From assembly GCA_016124455.1 (NCBI GenBank), contig WGNQ01000020.1, forward strand, positions 1 through 34,821: a DNA stretch of 34,821 nucleotides. Reading direction: 5' to 3'. Shown in pieces: positions 1-8,878 of the stretch. Each line of letters starts with the position of its first letter. The stretch's first letter is position 1. This DNA comes from Sideroxydans sp. Its GTDB lineage: Bacteria; Pseudomonadota; Gammaproteobacteria; Burkholderiales; Gallionellaceae. Position numbers and translations under genes: made by a program. Below the pieces are notes generated by a model that saw only the letters and a program-made list of their open reading frames with translations, searched no databases and was not told where the DNA came from.

Positions 1-543
<543 letters not shown>

Positions 544-757
544 AATCTCTGCTTCTTCATTTATCCACCCGATTGCTCAGGCAGATCGATCTCACTCAAA
601 GCGAATTACATATTCGTTCTTCGACTTCGTGTGAGCTAGTGCTTTATAGTTCGAGTCGTCACTCAACACAGACTAAACCATGCATCATGACAGCCAGAAA
701 ACACATACCCACACTCGTCGGTTGTCTTAAAATTTTTAAAGAGCGTTGCTGATTGGG
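544..757 (-). other. rrn leader between tRNA-fMet and 16S
   Basis: This 214-nt spacer separates the tRNA from the 16S gene and is read on the minus strand. It contains a boxA-like antiterminator near its upstream end and otherwise no reading frame or RNA gene that I recognise. I see no convincing second sigma70 promoter here: the nearest candidate, TATAAA at about 645-650, has no matching -35. In rrn operons this leader normally forms the 5' half of the RNase III processing stem around 16S, but the partner strand lies outside the window. Confidence 0.7.
733..745 (-). promoter_or_regulatory. boxA antitermination site of the rrn leader
   Basis: The minus strand reads CGCTCTTTAAAAA, close to the E. 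coli rrn boxA TGCTCTTTAACA. In rrn operons boxA RNA recruits NusB/NusE (S10) and SuhB to make transcription resistant to Rho. Here it begins only about a dozen bases after the mature 3' end of tRNA-fMet, so RNA polymerase would meet the tRNA first and boxA second. Confidence 0.75.
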
Positions 758-831
<74 letters not shown>

Positions 832-846
832 TCAGCGAAGACCAGC

Positions 847-875
847 ACTATAGCAAAGCAGGAGAATCTCGTCAA
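847..875 (-). promoter_or_regulatory. strong sigma70-like promoter for tRNA-fMet/rrn
   Basis: On the minus strand, TTGACG (870-875) and TATAGT (847-852) are separated by exactly 17 bases, each matching consensus at 5 of 6 positions. The start site would fall near 840, only about 9 nt before the tRNA 5' end at 831. No other good promoter is seen before 16S in the window, so this is the likely promoter of the whole tRNA-rrn transcript. A distal promoter further right within 876-974 is not excluded. Confidence 0.8.
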
Positions 876-974
876 ACACTATCCAACTTTTCCGATGCAG
901 CAATGCACCAGGCGGATCAGAATGGCTCAGGCATTAATTTTGACTTAAGAAACCATATGTAGGATGCCTCCATC

Positions 975-1355
975 ATGAAGCGCATATTCCACCTGCTACT
1001 GATATTGCTCTTTGCACTCCTCCAGTGCATAACTCCGCTCGCACACGCTCATATTGATGAGTGCGACCGCGATAGCCGTACCTATCTACATCACGTAACG
1101 CCGCAGCTTGGCGACAATGCGCACAAACTGTCCCTTAGTGCCAAAAACCACTCCTCTCAAGCCATCTGGATGCCCCAAGGGCACCCCGGCAATGATCACA
1201 TAAGCATCATAACCAGCCCAGCCAGCGTACAGCCAGCTCACGGTTTACGCCCCGAACACGCAAACCTGACGCCCCGACGTCTCTCTTACCACCTCTCATA
1301 TTCCCCTCCCTCGTTCCATAAACCCTACACACAGGCCCCACCTGCAGCCGTCTAA
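975..1355 (+). CDS. His-rich secreted small protein, CzcI-like position
   Basis: This 126-aa protein has a clear N-terminal signal peptide (KR, then a Leu-rich core, ending near ...PLAHA) and a mature part with many histidines, about a dozen, including HAH and LHH. I do not recognise a named domain. Its position directly upstream of an HME-type RND operon, together with export and His content, resembles CzcI of Cupriavidus czc, a small periplasmic protein of poorly known role. A periplasmic metal-binding or sensing role is inference. The start is preceded by a weak SD-like AGGATG at 961-966. No good promoter could be assigned in 876-974. Confidence 0.6.
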   Translation: MKRIFHLLLILLFALLQCITPLAHAHIDECDRDSRTYLHHVTPQLGDNAHKLSLSAKNHSSQAIWMPQGHPGNDHISIITSPASVQPAHGLRPEHANLTPRRLSYHLSYSPPSFHKPYTQAPPAAV

Positions 1356-1374
1356 TCCATGACGGGCCACCCCC

Positions 1375-1427
1375 CTTGATTTAACCGATCAAGACGAGCA
1401 GCATTTCTGCATACGCCTTTGCAGAAA
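1375..1427 (+). promoter_or_regulatory. two tandem dyads before the RND adaptor gene
   Basis: The 96-bp gap between the His-rich gene and the adaptor gene contains two inverted repeats. The first is CTTGAT-N7-ATCAAG at 1375-1393. The second is TTTCTGCA-N8-TGCAGAAA at 1404-1427, a perfect 8-bp arm pair ending about 10 bases before the GGAG ribosome binding site. Either could be a protein operator or an RNA stem. The second could also fold close to the ribosome binding site. There is no U-tract, so a classical terminator is not supported. Confidence 0.45.
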
Positions 1428-1451
1428 CAAATTTCCGGAGCTCATTGAGTA

Positions 1452-2555
1452 ATGAATAAAACTATTTTTACATGCTTGTTGCTTTCCTCTTTCTCATGGC
1501 AAAACGCCATGGCCGCGGACGAGATTACGCTCAAGCCAGAACAGATAAATTCCATAGGTATCAGCACGCTCACGTTAAGCGCTGAACAGCCCGGGGAGTT
1601 ATCCGGCATGCCCGCCCAAGTTACCGTTCCCAGCAACCAGCTCTTCGTCATAACTTCGCCACTGCCTGCGCTGGTTGAGCAGGCCACAGCCGGGGTTGGC
1701 GATACCGTGAAGAAAGGTCAACTGCTTGCGCGCCTGCAAAGCCCGGCCCTGGCCGAAGCACAGCGTGGCCTACTGCAAGCCAGCACACAGGAACAGCTGG
1801 CGAAAGACAATCTTGCCCGGGACGACCAACTCTGGAAGGAAGGCATCATTTCCGAGAGCCGTTACCGCACCACCAAAAGCCTGTATATAGAAGCTCATGC
1901 CGCACTCATGGAACGCAGGCAAATGCTGCGCATGTCCGGCATGTCGGAAACGGCAATCACCAAGCTGCAAGAAGCCAATAATCCAAGCAGCCTGCTTGCA
2001 GTCACTTCGCCCATCGACGGGGTCGTTCTGGAAAAAACCGTCAGCGCAGGCCAGCGCCTGGATGCCGCAATGCCGCTGTTCAAAGTCGCCAAACTGGAGC
2101 CCTTGTCCCTTGAAATCCAGGTGCCGCTGAACAGCATGCAAGGACTGAGAGTCGGCGCCACCGTCACCATCCCGGCCTATAGCGCACAAGGCAAACTGAT
2201 CGCGATCGGCCGCGGCGTGAGCGGGACCAACCAGAGCGTCATGCTGCGCGCCCTGATTGACCAAGGTACCAACAACCTGCGCGCCGGGCAATTTGTCGAG
2301 GCCAGCATCGAGACCACAGCAACAAATGTGGGTACGCAATGGAACGTACCCAACAGCGCATTGGCCCGAATCGCCGGCAAGGCCGTCGTGTTTGTTGAAA
2401 CCACCAAAGGCTTCCGCCCCGAAAGCGTCACCGTCGTACATGAGGGGGCGCAGAACAGTGTCATCAGCGGTAACCTGAAGCAGGGCGAGAAAATCGCCGT
2501 ACATGGTGTTTCGGCACTCAAGGCCAGCATGATGGGCATCGGCGGGGGCGAATAA
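1452..2555 (+). CDS. RND efflux periplasmic adaptor (CzcB/CusB type)
   Basis: This 367-aa membrane fusion protein of the HlyD/CzcB/CusB type would bridge the inner-membrane RND pump and the outer-membrane channel. A signal peptide ends near NAMA (residue ~21). Next come a beta-barrel/lipoyl half (GDTVKKGQLLARLQSP, ~75-95), an alpha-helical hairpin (~95-170), the second lipoyl half (SPIDGVVLEKTVSAGQ), and C-terminal barrel and membrane-proximal parts. It lacks an obvious N-terminal metal-binding extension. A GGAG at 1437-1440 supports the start. The stop is 2 bases before the pump gene, so the two are clearly coupled. Substrate cannot be read from this protein alone. Confidence 0.9.
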   Translation: MNKTIFTCLLLSSFSWQNAMAADEITLKPEQINSIGISTLTLSAEQPGELSGMPAQVTVPSNQLFVITSPLPALVEQATAGVGDTVKKGQLLARLQSPALAEAQRGLLQASTQEQLAKDNLARDDQLWKEGIISESRYRTTKSLYIEAHAALMERRQMLRMSGMSETAITKLQEANNPSSLLAVTSPIDGVVLEKTVSAGQRLDAAMPLFKVAKLEPLSLEIQVPLNSMQGLRVGATVTIPAYSAQGKLIAIGRGVSGTNQSVMLRALIDQGTNNLRAGQFVEASIETTATNVGTQWNVPNSALARIAGKAVVFVETTKGFRPESVTVVHEGAQNSVISGNLKQGEKIAVHGVSALKASMMGIGGGE

Positions 2556-2557
2556 TC

Positions 2558-5500
2558 ATGTTTTCCAAACTGGTCGAATTCGCGCTGACCCAGCGTCTGC
2601 TGGTCGCCGTACTCACGCTGCTGCTGATCGGCGCAGGCATCTCGGCATTTCGCGAGTTACCGATTGATGCCTTCCCCGACGTATCCACCACTCAGGTCAA
2701 ACTGATCATGAAAGCACCGGGGATGACCCCGGAGGAAGTGGAAGCGCGCATTGTGGCGCCGATCGAACTGGAAATGCTCGGCATCCCCAACCAGCGCATC
2801 CTGCGCTCGATTTCCAAATATGCCATTGCCGACATCACCATCGACTTTCACGATGGCACCGACATCTATTGGGCACGCCAGCAAGTCGCCGAACGCCTGA
2901 ACAACGTATTGCGCGACCTGCCCGCCGGCGTCAGTGGCGGCCTGGCGCCGATTACCACACCGCTTGGCGAGATGTTCATGTTCACCGTGGAGGGCAACGC
3001 TTCATTGGAGCAGCGCCGTACCGTGCTCGACTGGATCATCCGTCCGGCGTTGCGCACGCTTCCCGGTGTGGCCGATGTCAACTCGCTCGGCGGACTGGCC
3101 CGCAGCTTCGAGGTCGTGCCCGATCACACCGCACTGGCCGCGCGCGGACTATCGATGGCCATGCTGCAGCAGGCGTTGCAGAGCAACAACCGCAATGATG
3201 GTGCCGGGCGCCTCACCGATGGCGACGAAGCGCTGGTACTTCGCGCCGAAGGCAGCATCAAGACTCTCGATGATGTACGCAACATCGTCATTGCCAGCCC
3301 TGGCGCCGACCCGATCCGGGTCGGCGATATCGCACAGGTACGCATCGGCAGCCTGACCCGCTACGGTACTGTTACCAAGGATGGCAATGGTGAGGCCGTG
3401 GAGGGCCTGGTGCTCGGCCTGCGCGGCGCCAATGCACAGAAAGTGGTGGATGGCGTACGCGCCAAGCTCGCCGAAATTGCCCCCACCCTGCCCAAAGGCA
3501 TCACCACCAAGGTATTCTACGACCGCGGCAGCCTGGTCAAGCGTGCCGTCGGCACGGTATCCAAGGCGCTCACCGAAGCCATCGTACTGGTAGTCGTGCT
3601 GCTGGTGTTGTTCCTCGGCAACCTCCGTGCCGCCATTGTCGTAGCGCTGGCCTTACCGCTGGCCGTGCTCGCCACCTTCATCCTGATGCAGCAGTTCGGC
3701 ATGTCTGCCAACCTGATGAGCCTGGGCGGACTGGCCATCGCCATCGGCATGCTGGTCGACGCCGCCGTGGTGGTGGTGGAAAACATCATCAGCCACCTGG
3801 TACACAAACGCCAGCACATCCCCCATTTGCATGTCATCTACCGCGCGGTGAAAGAAGTCATCACCCCGGTCGCGGCAGGCGTGGCCATCATCATCATCGT
3901 GTTCCTGCCGCTGATGACGCTGCAAGGGCTGGAAGGCAAACTGTTCATCCCGGTTGCACTCACCATCGTATTCGCGCTGGCCGCTTCGCTGCTGTTGTCG
4001 CTGACGGTAATCCCGATGCTCGCTTCGTTCATGCTGAAGACGGCCAGTCATGAAGAACCCTGGCTGGTACGCAAGGCAATGGCGATCTACGTCCCGCTAC
4101 TCAACAAGGCACTTGCCAAAGAGCGCACAGTACTGGCTGCCGCAGTTGCCATGCTGGTTGTAACCGGTGGCGTGTACACATTGATCGGCAAGACCTTCAT
4201 GCCGGAAATGGATGAAGGCGACATCGTCATGCAGACCGCCAAGCTGCCCTCGATCAGCCTGGCGCAAACCGCCGAACTGGACGACCGCATCCAGCGCGCC
4301 ATCCTGCATGCCGTGCCGGAAGTACAACACATCATTTCGCGCGCCGGTGCAGACGAACTGGGGCTGGACCCCATGGGGCTGAACGAGTCCGACAATTTCC
4401 TGGTGCTCAAACCACAGGCGGAATGGCGCAGCCCGGACAAAAACGCCATCATCGACGACATCCGCAAGGTCATGAAAAATTTTCCCGGCATCGAGTACAG
4501 CTTCACCCAGCCCATTGCCATGCGCGTTTCGGAGATGCTCACGGGTTCCCGCGGCGATGTGGCGATCAAGATATTCGGCACGGACATCGGAAAACTCAGC
4601 GAACTTTCCGAGCAAATGGTCAAGGTCATTTCCGGCATCAAAGGCAGCGAGGACACCTACACCGTCAAGAATGATGGCGTCCAGTATTACCGCGTAATCA
4701 TCGATCGTCTGGCTGCCGGGCGCCTCGGCTTGAGCGTGGATGACATCAGCAACACGCTGCGCACACAGGTGGAAGGGCAACAGCTCGGCATTGTGATCGA
4801 ATCCGGTCGCCGCACGCCATTACTGCTGCGCGGCGAAGCCGACGTACAGCAGTCTCCCGCGCTGTTTGCCGCACTGACCCTGCCGTTGCCGAACGGCCAG
4901 AACGTACCGCTGTCGGCGGTCGCCACGCTGAAACGCAGCGACGGCCCGGTGAAGGTGGACAGGGAAAACGGCAGCCGCATGGTGATCGTACAGACCAATG
5001 TGCGCGACCGCGACCTGGTTGGTTTCGTGGAAGAAGCCAAGGCCGCTGTCGCAAAGCAGATCCAGTTGCCGCCCGGCTACCACCTGACCTGGGGCGGCCA
5101 GTTCGAGAACCAGCAACGTGCGGCAGCACGCCTCGCAATAGTGGTACCGGTTGCGCTCGGCCTGATCTTCATGCTGCTGTTCGCCACCTTCGGCTCGGTA
5201 CGCCAGGCGGCCCTGGTGCTGACCAATATCCCGTTCGCGCTGATCGGTGGCGTATTCGCGCTGTGGATCAGTGGTGAATATCTCTCGGTTCCCGCATCGG
5301 TCGGCTTCATCGCGCTGCTTGGCATCGCCGTGCTGAACGGCGTGGTCATGGTGTCATACTTCAACCAGTTACACAGCGAAGGCCTGGACATCACGCGCGT
5401 AGTCACCGAAGGTGCCAAGCGTCGCCTGCGCCCGGTGCTGATGACTGCCAGCATTACCGCCTTCGGCCTGCTGCCGCTGCTGTTCGCGCATGGCCCCGGT

Positions 5501-5638
5501 TCGGAAATCCAGAAACCGCTGGCCATCGTGGTCACCGGGGGATTGATCAGCTCGACACTGCTGACCCTGGTGATGCTGCCTATCCTGTACCGCCGTTTCG
5601 GCCTCGACCCACTGGAGAAAAAACATGAAGCCGCTTGA
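2558..5638 (+). CDS. HME-type RND efflux pump (CzcA/CusA superfamily)
   Basis: This 1026-aa protein is a full-length inner-membrane RND transporter with the usual two repeats of one plus five membrane helices and two large periplasmic loops, driven by proton import. The heavy-metal family is shown by FPDVST near residue 42-47 and by the TM4 segment with D401 and E408. The TM4 segment reads AIAIGMLVDAAVVVVEN (A393-N409): the first Asp of the CzcA DFG-type motif is Ala395, as in CusA. However, the Met positions used by CusA for Cu(I)/Ag(I) do not align with Met here (by eye: Q/T, E and E or neighbouring Met). The loop sequence QPIAMRVSEMLTGSRGDVA is more CzcA-like. The metal is therefore uncertain. 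Its last 14 bases overlap the next gene. Confidence 0.93.
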   Translation: MFSKLVEFALTQRLLVAVLTLLLIGAGISAFRELPIDAFPDVSTTQVKLIMKAPGMTPEEVEARIVAPIELEMLGIPNQRILRSISKYAIADITIDFHDGTDIYWARQQVAERLNNVLRDLPAGVSGGLAPITTPLGEMFMFTVEGNASLEQRRTVLDWIIRPALRTLPGVADVNSLGGLARSFEVVPDHTALAARGLSMAMLQQALQSNNRNDGAGRLTDGDEALVLRAEGSIKTLDDVRNIVIASPGADPIRVGDIAQVRIGSLTRYGTVTKDGNGEAVEGLVLGLRGANAQKVVDGVRAKLAEIAPTLPKGITTKVFYDRGSLVKRAVGTVSKALTEAIVLVVVLLVLFLGNLRAAIVVALALPLAVLATFILMQQFGMSANLMSLGGLAIAIGMLVDAAVVVVENIISHLVHKRQHIPHLHVIYRAVKEVITPVAAGVAIIIIVFLPLMTLQGLEGKLFIPVALTIVFALAASLLLSLTVIPMLASFMLKTASHEEPWLVRKAMAIYVPLLNKALAKERTVLAAAVAMLVVTGGVYTLIGKTFMPEMDEGDIVMQTAKLPSISLAQTAELDDRIQRAILHAVPEVQHIISRAGADELGLDPMGLNESDNFLVLKPQAEWRSPDKNAIIDDIRKVMKNFPGIEYSFTQPIAMRVSEMLTGSRGDVAIKIFGTDIGKLSELSEQMVKVISGIKGSEDTYTVKNDGVQYYRVIIDRLAAGRLGLSVDDISNTLRTQVEGQQLGIVIESGRRTPLLLRGEADVQQSPALFAALTLPLPNGQNVPLSAVATLKRSDGPVKVDRENGSRMVIVQTNVRDRDLVGFVEEAKAAVAKQIQLPPGYHLTWGGQFENQQRAAARLAIVVPVALGLIFMLLFATFGSVRQAALVLTNIPFALIGGVFALWISGEYLSVPASVGFIALLGIAVLNGVVMVSYFNQLHSEGLDITRVVTEGAKRRLRPVLMTASITAFGLLPLLFAHGPGSEIQKPLAIVVTGGLISSTLLTLVMLPILYRRFGLDPLEKKHEAA

Positions 5639-5936
5639 TTGCTGCCTGACCCTGGTCTGCCACAAATCGCTGGAAGAACGGCTGGTCGACCACCTGCTGG
5701 AACATCCGGAATGGGTCAACGGTTTCTCGGTCAGTCACCTGGAAGGCCACAGCCAGAAGGAAAATCTGCCCAGCATTCTGGAACAGGTGCGCGGCCGCTC
5801 CCAGCGCATCGAGATCCGCACCGTGCTGAACCGCGACGACGCGCAAGCGCTGATCGCCCACCTGAAAACTGAAGAACCCAACCACGAAATCGCCTACTGG
5901 CTGATGCCGGTCATCGAATTCGGGAGACTCGCATGA
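5625..5936 (+). CDS. DUF3240 family protein in RND operon
   Basis: This 103-aa soluble protein begins inside the end of the pump gene (14-bp overlap) and ends with a 4-bp ATGA overlap into the channel gene, so it is embedded in the translational chain of the efflux operon. The sequence (CCLTLVCHKSLEERLVDHLL, later IRTVLNRDDAQALIAHL) matches my recollection of DUF3240, a PII/CutA1-like ferredoxin-fold family found beside CzcA-type pumps. No function is established; a cytosolic metal-sensing or pump-modulating role is inference. The Cys-Cys-x5-C at the N-terminus (C6, C7, C13) could bind metal. Confidence 0.75.
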   Translation: MKPLDCCLTLVCHKSLEERLVDHLLEHPEWVNGFSVSHLEGHSQKENLPSILEQVRGRSQRIEIRTVLNRDDAQALIAHLKTEEPNHEIAYWLMPVIEFGRLA

Positions 5937-7186
5937 AAAGCCTGTTGTTTACCCTTGCCGCCCTCCTGACCGCCGCCCCCGTTTCTGCGGCGGAAACCAG
6001 CTATCCCGACCTGCCGCCGCCGGCACAAGTCAATGCCGCTCTCGACAGCAACATCAACGTGATAACGGCGGAAACCAACATCAAACTGGAACAAAGCAAC
6101 CAGCGCAAATGGCAAGCTGGCAACCATGAGTTCAACCTGCGCGCCGGCTCCGCCCAGCGCAACATCGCCAATACCGGCCAGCGCCTCAAGGAATGGGATG
6201 TCGCACTGGAACGGCCGATACGCATGTTCGGCAAATCCGGGCTGGATGACGACATCGGTGCCGAAGGCGTAATCCGTGCCGAGTATGCACTGGGCGATGC
6301 CCGCCACGAAGCAGGCCGCACCCTGTTGCACCTGTGGTTCAACTGGCAGCGCGAACAGGCGCAAACCGGGCAGTGGCTGCAACAGGTGGACATCCTGCGC
6401 AATCAGGCAGCCATGACGGAAAAGCGCCTGCTCGCCGGCGATGTGCCGAAAATGGAGTTAAACCAGGCACAGGCTGCGGTAGCCCAGGCGGAAGTTTCCT
6501 TGCAACAGGCCAGAACCCGCAGCGCACTGGCGGCTGCCGAATTGCGGCGGCAATTCCCCGCCCTGGCGCTGCCGCAGCATCCCGGAACGACAGAACCGGT
6601 ACCTGTCGAGCATGATCTGGATTACTGGAAAACACGCTTCCTTGATGACAACCACCAGCTTGGCATGGCCCATGCCGAAAGTCGCATCCAGCAACTGCTG
6701 GCACAGCGCAGCCGTGCCGACCGGATGCCGGATCCCACGGTCGGCGTACGCTATTCCAGCGAAATGGGCGGCAACGAGAAAGTGACCGGCGTGTATTTGT
6801 CGGTACCGCTGTCCTATGGCCTGCGCAATGCAACGGCGGAAGGTGCGAATTACCAGGCCGAGATCGCCGCAGAGCATGAAACCAGCATCAGGCAGCAGCT
6901 CGAAAACGACATCTACAGCACGTACACCCTGGCCACCGGCAGCTATGCTGCCTGGCGTCAGGCGCACGAGGCTGCGATCAGCATGCGTCAGAATGCCGAT
7001 CTCATGACGCGCGCCTACGGCCTGGGCGAAAGCGGCCTGCCCGAGGTACTCAATGCACGCCGCCTGGCACTGGAATCAGCACTGGCCGAGACCGTCGCCC
7101 AATTCGATGCCAACGAGACGCACTACCGTTTGCTGCTGGACGGCCACCAACTCTGGTCACAGGAACAGCCCGAGGCAGCACCATGA
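5933..7186 (+). CDS. TolC-like outer membrane channel (CzcC type)
   Basis: This 417-aa outer membrane efflux protein has a signal peptide ending near ...APVSA|AE, followed by two related halves rich in long amphipathic helices (for example residues ~150-205, with many Gln/Ala, and ~290-400). That is the TolC/OEP fold. It would complete the tripartite pump with the adaptor and RND protein. It overlaps the DUF3240 gene by ATGA and the following SemiSWEET gene by another ATGA. Gene order is adaptor-pump-DUF3240-channel rather than the C-B-A order of Cupriavidus czc. Confidence 0.88.
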   Translation: MKSLLFTLAALLTAAPVSAAETSYPDLPPPAQVNAALDSNINVITAETNIKLEQSNQRKWQAGNHEFNLRAGSAQRNIANTGQRLKEWDVALERPIRMFGKSGLDDDIGAEGVIRAEYALGDARHEAGRTLLHLWFNWQREQAQTGQWLQQVDILRNQAAMTEKRLLAGDVPKMELNQAQAAVAQAEVSLQQARTRSALAAAELRRQFPALALPQHPGTTEPVPVEHDLDYWKTRFLDDNHQLGMAHAESRIQQLLAQRSRADRMPDPTVGVRYSSEMGGNEKVTGVYLSVPLSYGLRNATAEGANYQAEIAAEHETSIRQQLENDIYSTYTLATGSYAAWRQAHEAAISMRQNADLMTRAYGLGESGLPEVLNARRLALESALAETVAQFDANETHYRLLLDGHQLWSQEQPEAAP

Positions 7187-7437
7187 TCGCCGCCGAATGG
7201 ATAGGCAGTGTCGCCGCCGGCATGACCACCACCGCCTTCGTGCCACAGGTATGGCAGATATGGCGTACCCGCAGCACACATGACATTTCATTTGGCATGT
7301 ATGCCATTTTCACTGCCGGGGTAGCCTGCTGGCTGATTTACGGAATGCTGCTCGGTGCCTGGCCGATCATCGCCGCCAATGGCATCACCCTCCTGCTGGC
7401 GGGCATGGTGCTGGCCATGAAATGGCGCTTTGGCTAA
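7183..7437 (+). CDS. SemiSWEET (MtN3/PQ-loop) small transporter
   Basis: This 84-aa protein has three predicted membrane helices and a PQ motif (P21-Q22) in helix 1, followed by a conserved basic loop (WRTRSTHDIS) and then helices 2 and 3. W50 and N66 have the same 16-residue spacing as the Trp/Asn sugar-pocket pair of characterised SemiSWEETs (from memory, W48/N64 in Leptospira biflexa). Dimers of such half-transporters move sugars by facilitated diffusion. The start codon overlaps the stop of the efflux channel gene by 4 bp, so it is probably translated as part of the RND operon. No metal link for this family is known to me. Confidence 0.88.
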   Translation: MIAAEWIGSVAAGMTTTAFVPQVWQIWRTRSTHDISFGMYAIFTAGVACWLIYGMLLGAWPIIAANGITLLLAGMVLAMKWRFG

Positions 7438-7489
7438 GCCGGCCCGGGATCTCCCGCATCTTGATTTTCCGGTGGCGAGCCTCAATTTA

Positions 7490-7506
7490 ATGATCAACTT
7501 GATCAT
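7490..7506 (+). promoter_or_regulatory. perfect palindrome upstream of the MEMO-like gene
   Basis: ATGATCAA-C-TTGATCAT is a perfect 17-nt dyad ending 12 bases before the start codon at 7519, in the 81-bp gap after the SemiSWEET gene. A weak promoter may overlap it: TTGATT at 7461-7466 and TTTAAT at 7486-7491, with a long 19-base spacer. It is not an FNR box, because the half sites are in the opposite order. It may be an operator controlling the AmmeMemoRadiSam genes. Confidence 0.45.
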
Positions 7507-7518
7507 ATTGGGGTTGCC

Positions 7519-8322
7519 ATGCAATCGACCATCCGCCATCCGGCCGTTGCCGGTTTATTCTATCCCGGCGTGCCGCAGGAGCTCGCACATGAGGTACGCA
7601 CCCTGCTCGCCGCCGCACAGCCCTCTGCACTCATACCCAAGGCGCTGATCGCACCGCATGCGGGCTATGTTTATTCCGGGCCCATTGCTGCCAGCGCCTA
7701 CGCCGCCCTGAAAAACGTCGCGTCGCGCATCCGCCGCGTGGTGCTGCTCGGCCCTACGCACCGTGTCGCAGTCCGCGGGCTGGCCTTGCCTGGCGTAGAA
7801 GCGTTTTCCACACCGCTGGGCGCGATCCCGCTGGACAGGAATGCAGTACAGGCCATCGCTCACCTGCCACAGGTCACCGTCAGTCCGCACGCGCACGCCC
7901 AGGAGCACTCACTGGAGGTGCAACTGCCCTTCCTGCAAACCGTGCTGCGTGACTTCAAGCTGCTGCCGCTGGCGGTAGGCATGGCGACGCCGGAAGAAGT
8001 TGCCGAAGTACTGGAACTGTTGTGGGGCGGCGATGAAACATTGATCGTAATCAGTTCCGACCTGTCGCATTACCTGCCGTATGAGCAGGCAGAGGCAACG
8101 GATCGCGCCACGGCGCAAGCGGTGCTGCAACTGCAACCGCCGATTTCCCATGACCAGGCATGCGGCGGTACGCCGGTTAACGGCTTGATCCTTGCCGCAC
8201 GCGCACACCATCTCACTCCGCACCTGCTGGACTTGCGCAATTCCGGCGACACCGCCGGTCCGCGCAACGGCGTAGTCGGCTACGCCGCATTCGCTTTCGA
8301 GGAACCCGGCAATGAACACTGA
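7519..8322 (+). CDS. amrB: AmmeMemoRadiSam system protein B (MEMO1 family)
   Basis: This 267-aa protein belongs to the MEMO1/class III extradiol dioxygenase-like fold. It carries APHAGYVYSGP with H47, GPTHR with H81, SSDLSHY with H184 and ACGGTPV with C215. These match the metal-site histidines and cysteine of human MEMO1 (H49, H81, H192, C244 from memory). It starts the three-gene cluster and overlaps the AMMECR1-like gene by 11 bp. The biochemical function of bacterial members is not established; iron or copper binding is known for human MEMO1. The name follows the common annotation of this cluster. Confidence 0.92.
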   Translation: MQSTIRHPAVAGLFYPGVPQELAHEVRTLLAAAQPSALIPKALIAPHAGYVYSGPIAASAYAALKNVASRIRRVVLLGPTHRVAVRGLALPGVEAFSTPLGAIPLDRNAVQAIAHLPQVTVSPHAHAQEHSLEVQLPFLQTVLRDFKLLPLAVGMATPEEVAEVLELLWGGDETLIVISSDLSHYLPYEQAEATDRATAQAVLQLQPPISHDQACGGTPVNGLILAARAHHLTPHLLDLRNSGDTAGPRNGVVGYAAFAFEEPGNEH

Positions 8323-8878
8323 ACAAGGCAAAGTGCTGCTGCCCATCGCCCGTGCCGCAATCTCGCGCGCACTGGATGTCCCACACAGCGCAGATGAACG
8401 TGCGCCATGGCTGGCCGAACATGGCGCCTGCTTCGTCACGCTCACCCAGCACGGTGCATTACGCGGCTGCATCGGCACGCTGCAAGCACATCGCCCGCTG
8501 CTCGCCGACGTCCAGGGCAATGCCGTGGCCGCTGCACTGCACGACCCGCGCTTTCCTTCACTGCGTGCCGAAGAGCTCGGGTACACCGAGCTTGAAATAT
8601 CGCTGCTGTCGCCGGCAAGCACCATGGCATTCGGCAACGAGACGGATGCACTGGCACAACTGCGTCCCGGCATCGACGGCGTTATTTTCCGGTATCGCCA
8701 CCATCGCAGCACTTTTTTGCCCCAGGTGTGGGAACAGTTGCCGCAACCACACGAATTCATGGATCACCTGAAAAAAAAGGCTGGTTTGCCGGCCACTTTC
8801 TGGGCCGATGAGGTCGAAATTTCGCGTTACAGCGTGACCAAGTGGCGTGAGTCGGATTTTCCCGGAGAGCTGAAATGA
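8312..8878 (+). CDS. amrA: AmmeMemoRadiSam system protein A (AMMECR1 domain)
   Basis: This 188-aa single-domain AMMECR1 protein carries the family hallmark LRGCIGTLQAHRPL at residues ~50-63 and the GVIFRYRHHRSTFLPQVWEQLP segment (family pattern GxxL..G...TFLPQVWEQ). AMMECR1 domains occur in all three domains of life without a settled activity. The gene overlaps the MEMO-like gene by 11 bp and the radical SAM gene by ATGA, so the three products are likely made together. Length is typical for the domain with no extension. Confidence 0.92.
   Translation: MNTEQGKVLLPIARAAISRALDVPHSADERAPWLAEHGACFVTLTQHGALRGCIGTLQAHRPLLADVQGNAVAAALHDPRFPSLRAEELGYTELEISLLSPASTMAFGNETDALAQLRPGIDGVIFRYRHHRSTFLPQVWEQLPQPHEFMDHLKKKAGLPATFWADEVEISRYSVTKWRESDFPGELK

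Noticed and set aside
1375-1393. FNR-type site before the adaptor gene
   Set aside because: TTGAT and ATCAA arms are present but the spacer is 7 bases and not 4.
2558-5638. Direct naming of the pump as CusA
   Set aside because: The Cu(I)/Ag(I) methionine triad is not conserved by eye, so the metal was left open.
7490-7506. FNR box before the MEMO-like gene
   Set aside because: Half sites are in reverse order with a 1-base spacer; kept only as a generic palindrome.
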